Of a DNA stretch of 10,332 bases, positions 6,990 to 10,332 are shown piece after piece. The translations under genes and the position numbers were made by a program. The stretch is taken from contig PQCO01000085.1 of the NCBI GenBank assembly GCA_003062345.1, positions 1-10,332 on the forward strand. The letters run 5' to 3'. Below the pieces are notes generated by a model. It saw only the letters and a list, made by a program, of their open reading frames with translations. It searched no databases and was not told where the DNA came from. The DNA is from Sedimenticola_A endophacoides (GTDB taxonomy: Bacteria; Pseudomonadota; Gammaproteobacteria; Chromatiales; Chromatiaceae). Numbering within the stretch: position 1 is the stretch's first letter; the number at the start of each line of letters is the position of its first letter.

Positions 6990-7164
6990 TGTCGCGCCCC
7001 TTTCACCCGGCCCCGCAGGAAACGGCTGCTCCGTCCCTCGGCCCCTGCCACCTAAGTATAACGGCTTCCGCGCAAAAGAGACGGCAACGCGCCGGGTGAT
7101 CATGGAGCCCGGCGAGTGATGCGCACTATTCCTGCGCCCGGGTCAATTGAGGTAACCTAGCCCC
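6990..7164. promoter_or_regulatory. Divergent intergenic region between EAL-CZB and dapF
   Basis: 175 bases separate the two divergent start codons. For the EAL gene, a minus-strand TATACT (plus-strand 7055-7060) is a fair -10, but only a weak -35 is seen at normal distance. On the plus strand, TATAAC overlaps at 7057-7062 without a good -35. GAGGT at 7149-7153 is the likely, rather distant, ribosome site of dapF. No clear operator or terminator is visible. Confidence 0.35.
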
Positions 7165-7995
7165 ATGCTGCTGAATTTCACAAAGATGCACGGCCTGGGA
7201 AACGACTTCGTGGTGATCGACGCCACCGCCCGCCCGCTGGCCCTGAGCCCGGAACAGTGCCGCCGCCTCGCCGATCGGCGCGTCGGCATCGGCTGCGACC
7301 AGATCCTGCTGGTGGAGGCCCCGCGTGATCCCGCCACCGACTTCTACTACCGCATCATCAATGCCGACGGCTCCGAGGTGGAGCAGTGTGGAAACGGCGC
7401 CCGCTGCTTTGCCCGCTTCGTGCGCGACAAGGGGCTGAGCGCCAAGGAGCGGATCGATGTCGGCACCCGCGCCGGCAACATCCGCCTGTTCCTGCAGGCG
7501 GACGGTCAGGTGCGGGTCAACATGGGCGACCCGGTGCTGGAACCGGAGCGTATCCCGTTCCGGGCCGACGCCCGGGCGGCGTGCTACCGGATCGAGGCCG
7601 CCGGTGAAAGCCTGGAGATCGGCGCCGTCTCGATGGGCAACCCTCACGCGGTTCTGCGAGTGGCCGACGTGGAACGGGCCGACGTGGCGCGCCTGGGGCC
7701 GCTGCTGGAATCACACCCGCACTTTCCACGGCGGGTCAACGTCGGTTTCATGCAGATCGGTTCACGCGATCACATCCGTCTGCGGGTGTATGAGCGCGGC
7801 GCCGGAGAGACCCTCGCCTGTGGCACCGGGGCCTGCGCCGCGGTCGTCTCCGGACAGATTCAGGGACTGCTCGACGAACGGGTACGGGTGAGTCTGCCCG
7901 GCGGGGATCTTGTGATAGAGTGGGCGGGAGAGGGCCACCCCGTGTGGATGAGTGGCCCGGCAGAGACGGTTTTCGAAGGCAGGATAACGTTATGA
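7165..7995 (+). CDS. dapF: Diaminopimelate epimerase
   Basis: Interconverts LL- and meso-diaminopimelate without a cofactor, supplying meso-DAP for peptidoglycan and for LysA. It is 276 residues, the usual length, with two pseudo-symmetric halves. The N-terminal KMHGLGNDFVVID is the family signature and fixes the start at 7165 despite a ribosome site (GAGGT) about twelve bases away. The two catalytic cysteines are C75 in EQCGNGARC and C219 in LACGTGACAA. MGNPHAV (157-163) is a further conserved substrate loop. Its TGA overlaps the ATG of the DUF484 gene (ATGA), so the two are translationally coupled. Confidence 0.97.
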   Translation: MLLNFTKMHGLGNDFVVIDATARPLALSPEQCRRLADRRVGIGCDQILLVEAPRDPATDFYYRIINADGSEVEQCGNGARCFARFVRDKGLSAKERIDVGTRAGNIRLFLQADGQVRVNMGDPVLEPERIPFRADARAACYRIEAAGESLEIGAVSMGNPHAVLRVADVERADVARLGPLLESHPHFPRRVNVGFMQIGSRDHIRLRVYERGAGETLACGTGACAAVVSGQIQGLLDERVRVSLPGGDLVIEWAGEGHPVWMSGPAETVFEGRITL

Positions 7996-8672
7996 GCGCG
8001 CAGACTGGGAACGCCGAGGCGACCGAGGATCCGGTACAGCAGGTGGCCGACTACCTACAGGCCAATCCCGACTTTTTCCAGCACAACCCCGAACTGCTGA
8101 CGGGGCTGGAGCTGAGCCATGGCGCGCACGGGGCCGTCTCCCTGGTCGAACGCCAGGTACGGGCGCTGCGCCAGGAGCTGGCGGAGCAGAAACAGCAGCT
8201 GGCCCGCTTCGTCGAGGTGGCCAGGGAGAACGACCTCCTCAGCCAGCGCATGCACACCCTCACCCTCGCCCTGCTCAACGCGGTCTCCTTCGACGAGGTG
8301 GTGAACGTCCTGGAGGACAAGCTGCACGACGACTTCCAGGCCGACGCGGTGGAGTTGCACCTGTTCACCCAGGCCGAAACCGATGGCGACGCCAATCCCG
8401 ACCTGGATGGCTTCCGCCCCTTCCTGCACCACGGAAAACCGCGCTGCGGCCGCCTGCCCAAGACCCAGCTCAACTACCTGTTCGGGTCCCAGGCCGGGGA
8501 TATCGGCTCCACCGCCTTGATCCCGCTGGAGGAGGAGGGGGTGCTGGGACTGTTGGCCATCGGCAGCCATGACGCGCAGCGCTTCCACCCCGGCATGGGC
8601 ACCGAATACCTGCGCCGCCTCGGGGAGATCGTCAGCAAGACCCTGGAAGTGGTGTCCGAACCCGGCTTCTGA
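7992..8672 (+). CDS. DUF484 family protein (YigA-type, GAF-like)
   Basis: A 226-residue cytoplasmic protein of the DUF484 family, which commonly sits between dapF and xerC in gammaproteobacteria; its biochemical role is unknown. The N-terminal part has a helical segment with YLQANPDFFQHNPELL (residues 21-36), typical of the family. A coiled-coil-like helix follows at about 50-85, then a GAF-like domain at about 88-222 including ALIPLEEEGVLGLLAIGS (175-192). The start overlaps the dapF stop by three bases, with AGGA at 7981-7984 as ribosome site. An earlier in-frame start at 7920 lies inside dapF and is unlikely. The TGA shares one base with the xerC start. Confidence 0.9.
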   Translation: MSAQTGNAEATEDPVQQVADYLQANPDFFQHNPELLTGLELSHGAHGAVSLVERQVRALRQELAEQKQQLARFVEVARENDLLSQRMHTLTLALLNAVSFDEVVNVLEDKLHDDFQADAVELHLFTQAETDGDANPDLDGFRPFLHHGKPRCGRLPKTQLNYLFGSQAGDIGSTALIPLEEEGVLGLLAIGSHDAQRFHPGMGTEYLRRLGEIVSKTLEVVSEPGF

Positions 8673-9580
8673 TGCACCCCGACCCCCTCCAGGAGTGGCT
8701 CGAACGCTTCCTGCAACACCTGCACCATGAACGGCGCCTGTCGCCGCACACCCTGAGCAACTACACCCGTGATCTGCAACGGCTCCACGACTGGTGCCGG
8801 GACCAGGGGGTCAGCGACTGGCGCGCCCTTACCCAGCACCAGGTGCGCGCCTTCATCGCCGCCCGCCACCGGGGCGGCGCCTCCGGCAAGAGCCTGCAGC
8901 GCCAGCTCTCCTCCCTGCGCAGCCTCTTCCGCTTCCTGCTGCGCGAGGGCGCCGCCGCCCACAACCCCGGGCAGGGGGTGCGCGCCCCCAAGGTGCGCCG
9001 CACCCTCCCCCACACCCTGGACGCCGACCAGCTCGCGCGCATGCTCGATGCCGCGCCCGGGGACGAACTGGAGATCAGGGACCTGGCGATGATGGAGCTG
9101 TTCTACTCCTCCGGTCTGCGCCTGGCCGAGCTGGTGGCGGTTAATCTCGGCGAGATCGACTTTCGCGACGCCAGCCTGGAGGTGACCGGCAAGGGGGGCA
9201 AGACCCGCAACCTGCCGGTGGGCCGCAAGGCGCGGGAGGCGGTGCGCGCCTGGCTGGCGGTGCGCGCCAACCACGCCCGGGACGATGAACCCGCGCTGTT
9301 CGTCGGCGCGCGCGGACGGCGCATCAACCCGCGCACCGTACAGGAGCGGATCCGGCGCTGGGCCCTGCGCCAGGGGGTGCCCCAGCATGTGCACCCGCAC
9401 CTGTTGCGCCACTCCTTCGCCAGCCACCTGCTGGAGTCCTCGGGCGATCTGCGCGCCGTCCAGGAGTTGCTGGGCCACGCCGACATCGCCACCACCCAGA
9501 TCTACACCCACCTCGACTTCCAGCACCTGGCCAAGGTGTACGATGCGGCCCACCCCCGGGCCAGGAAAAAGAAGTCGTGA
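8672..9580 (+). CDS. xerC: Site-specific tyrosine recombinase XerC
   Basis: With XerD it resolves chromosome dimers at dif during division, and many phages and plasmids also exploit it. The 302 residues match the family length. The N-terminal SAM-like core-binding domain covers about 5-90, including RRLSPHTLSNYTRDLQRL. The catalytic domain has all residues in place: R150 (SSGLRLAEL), K174 (TGKGGKTR), H243 and R246 (HPHLLRHSFASHLL), H269 (LGHADI) and nucleophile Y278 (TTQIYTHLDF). Neighbourhood (dapF, DUF484) supports XerC over XerD or a phage integrase. The start overlaps the DUF484 stop (TGATG) with little ribosome site of its own, suggesting coupling. The HAD-family yigB that often follows xerC is absent. 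Confidence 0.95.
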   Translation: MHPDPLQEWLERFLQHLHHERRLSPHTLSNYTRDLQRLHDWCRDQGVSDWRALTQHQVRAFIAARHRGGASGKSLQRQLSSLRSLFRFLLREGAAAHNPGQGVRAPKVRRTLPHTLDADQLARMLDAAPGDELEIRDLAMMELFYSSGLRLAELVAVNLGEIDFRDASLEVTGKGGKTRNLPVGRKAREAVRAWLAVRANHARDDEPALFVGARGRRINPRTVQERIRRWALRQGVPQHVHPHLLRHSFASHLLESSGDLRAVQELLGHADIATTQIYTHLDFQHLAKVYDAAHPRARKKKS

Positions 9581-9674
9581 TCTGCGGCGCGCCGTTCGCC
9601 GGCGACCGGCAGGACGGGAAAAAGATCCCGATATCCTCTATGATTCATCCATATAGCGTATTGGAGTCCCCCCA
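9581..9674. promoter_or_regulatory. Intergenic region before the 171-residue protein, possible promoter
   Basis: 94 bases between xerC and the next gene. TATGAT at 9639-9644 is a good -10 hexamer, but the sequence 17 bases upstream (GGGAAA) is a poor -35. GGAG at 9663-9666 serves as ribosome site. Short GC-rich inverted repeats lie near 9587-9610, without a T-tract, so an intrinsic terminator after xerC is not supported. Confidence 0.3.
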
Positions 9675-10190
9675 TTGGCCAGCCTGCACCAGATCAACGC
9701 CACCTTTGAACCCCAGGAGGATCGCCTGATCCTCAATATCCGCAGCGACGACGACAGCGAGATACGGATCTGGCTCACCCGCCGCTATACCCGGCTGCTG
9801 CTGGGTATCCTCGACAAGCTGGCCAACCCCAGGCAGGAGCGCGCCGGCAGCCGCGAACAGGCGGTGCAGGCGTTCGAGCGCGACGCCCTGCTGGCCGGCG
9901 CCGACTTCCAGACCGAGTACCGGACAGGGGCCTCCAACCACCCCCTGGGACGGGATCCGGTGCTGGTCTCGCGCATCGAGTACCGCTCCCTTGAAGGGGG
10001 CGACACCGCCCTCGCCCTGGGTCTGCCCGACGGGCGCAACGTCAACCTCAACCTCAACCGCGATCTGATGCAGGTACTGATCCGGCTGCTGCTGGAGGCC
10101 GGGAAAAAAGCGGAGTGGGACCTCGAAGCGCCCCCCAGCCAACACCCCGCCCCCGCGGCTGCCGACACCGCCAACAAGGCCTTCCACTGA
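9675..10190 (+). CDS. Uncharacterised cytoplasmic protein, 171 residues
   Basis: I do not recognise this as a named family. It begins at TTG 9675, supported by GGAG eight bases upstream; no ATG or GTG lies in frame nearby. There is no signal peptide or membrane segment. The N-terminal half has alternating beta-type sequence followed by IRIWLTRRYTRLLLGILDKL (31-50), an amphipathic helix. A middle beta-rich part (LVSRIEYRSLEGGDTALALG) precedes an Asn-rich strand NVNLNLN (122-128) and a helix LMQVLIRLLLEAGKKAEWDL. The last 20 residues are Ala/Pro-rich and probably disordered. It resembles small conserved hypothetical proteins found in purple-sulfur-type gammaproteobacteria, a similarity recalled loosely and not tested. 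Sound codon usage and clean length make it likely to be a real gene. Confidence 0.75.
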   Translation: MASLHQINATFEPQEDRLILNIRSDDDSEIRIWLTRRYTRLLLGILDKLANPRQERAGSREQAVQAFERDALLAGADFQTEYRTGASNHPLGRDPVLVSRIEYRSLEGGDTALALGLPDGRNVNLNLNRDLMQVLIRLLLEAGKKAEWDLEAPPSQHPAPAAADTANKAFH

Positions 10191-10332
10191 ACCCGGCGCC
10201 AAGGGCCTTCGCTAACCGCCATGGAGAGCGAAGCGAAGGCGGTTAGTCCCCGATAGGCGTAGGCGCGGTTGTATGGCCGCAGTTACGACCGATAGGGAGT
10301 GACGTAGGGCATACAAATAGCGCATCCGACAC
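10191..10332. repeat. Non-coding region rich in inverted repeats, possible dispersed repeat (REP/BIME-like)
   Basis: CTAACCGCC (10212-10220) and GGCGGTTAG (10238-10246) form a perfect nine-base stem. Overlapping it, CTTCGCT (10207-10213) pairs with AGCGAAG (10227-10233), and CCTTCG (10206-10211) with CGAAGG (10234-10239), so alternative folds are mutually exclusive. Further on, TTGTATGGCC (10269-10278) pairs with GGGCATACAA (10307-10316) with one mismatch. CGATAGG occurs twice. No T-tract is present, so this is not a standard terminator. The pattern suggests a repeat family that occurs elsewhere in the genome. Confidence 0.45.

Noticed and set aside
8474..9553. Long minus-strand open frame (359 codons) opposite xerC
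   Set aside because: It is antisense to the unmistakable XerC catalytic domain, and long antisense frames are expected in GC-rich DNA. Its translation resembles no family.
10206..10246. The stem-loops after the last gene as a Rho-independent terminator
   Set aside because: No run of T follows either strand's stem. A dispersed or structural repeat fits better.
1..10332. CRISPR arrays, tRNA or rRNA genes, toxin-antitoxin or defence systems
   Set aside because: I looked for direct-repeat arrays, conserved RNA signatures and typical small paired genes and found none.

Overview
The window is GC-rich chromosomal DNA with the gene content of a gammaproteobacterium. Class I adenylate cyclase, LptM, LysA, DapF, a DUF484 protein and XerC follow one another as in the known cyaA/lysA/dapF/xerC neighbourhood of that class. 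The long GC-rich proteins and the degenerate GGDEF and EAL-CZB genes would fit a Chromatiales-like, possibly sulfur-oxidising lineage, but that finer placement is inference only.

Layout. Positions 1-185 hold the AT-richer tail of an insertion-sequence transposase and a likely terminal inverted repeat. Positions 186-597 have no convincing gene, only small inverted repeats. Then come a PAS-GGDEF protein whose GGDEF signature is destroyed (598-1416) and a class I adenylate cyclase gene (1436-4285) cut by one in-frame TAG at 3113-3115. A good promoter candidate overlaps the end of cyaA and precedes lptM (4360-4512) and lysA (4519-5766). On the opposite strand lies an EAL phosphodiesterase with a C-terminal CZB zinc-binding domain (6989 down to 5767), interrupted by a -1 frameshift inside the CZB domain. 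Its stop codon abuts the lysA stop with no gap. After a divergent intergenic region come dapF, DUF484 and xerC (7165-9580), tightly overlapping, then an unrecognised 171-residue protein (9675-10190). The right edge is non-coding DNA rich in inverted repeats.

How the genes fit together. LysA and DapF act in the diaminopimelate/lysine pathway. LptM assists maturation of the LPS-export translocon. XerC resolves chromosome dimers. Around and within this housekeeping cluster sit three second-messenger genes: cAMP synthesis, a catalytically dead GGDEF protein, and a c-di-GMP phosphodiesterase with a zinc-sensor domain. Two of them (cyaA and EAL-CZB) are each broken by a single event while sequence beyond the break is still well conserved. 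This points to sequencing error, very recent pseudogenisation, or recoding. I see no CRISPR array, tRNA, rRNA, or defence or toxin system. The two interrupted regulators are the most interesting part of the window.
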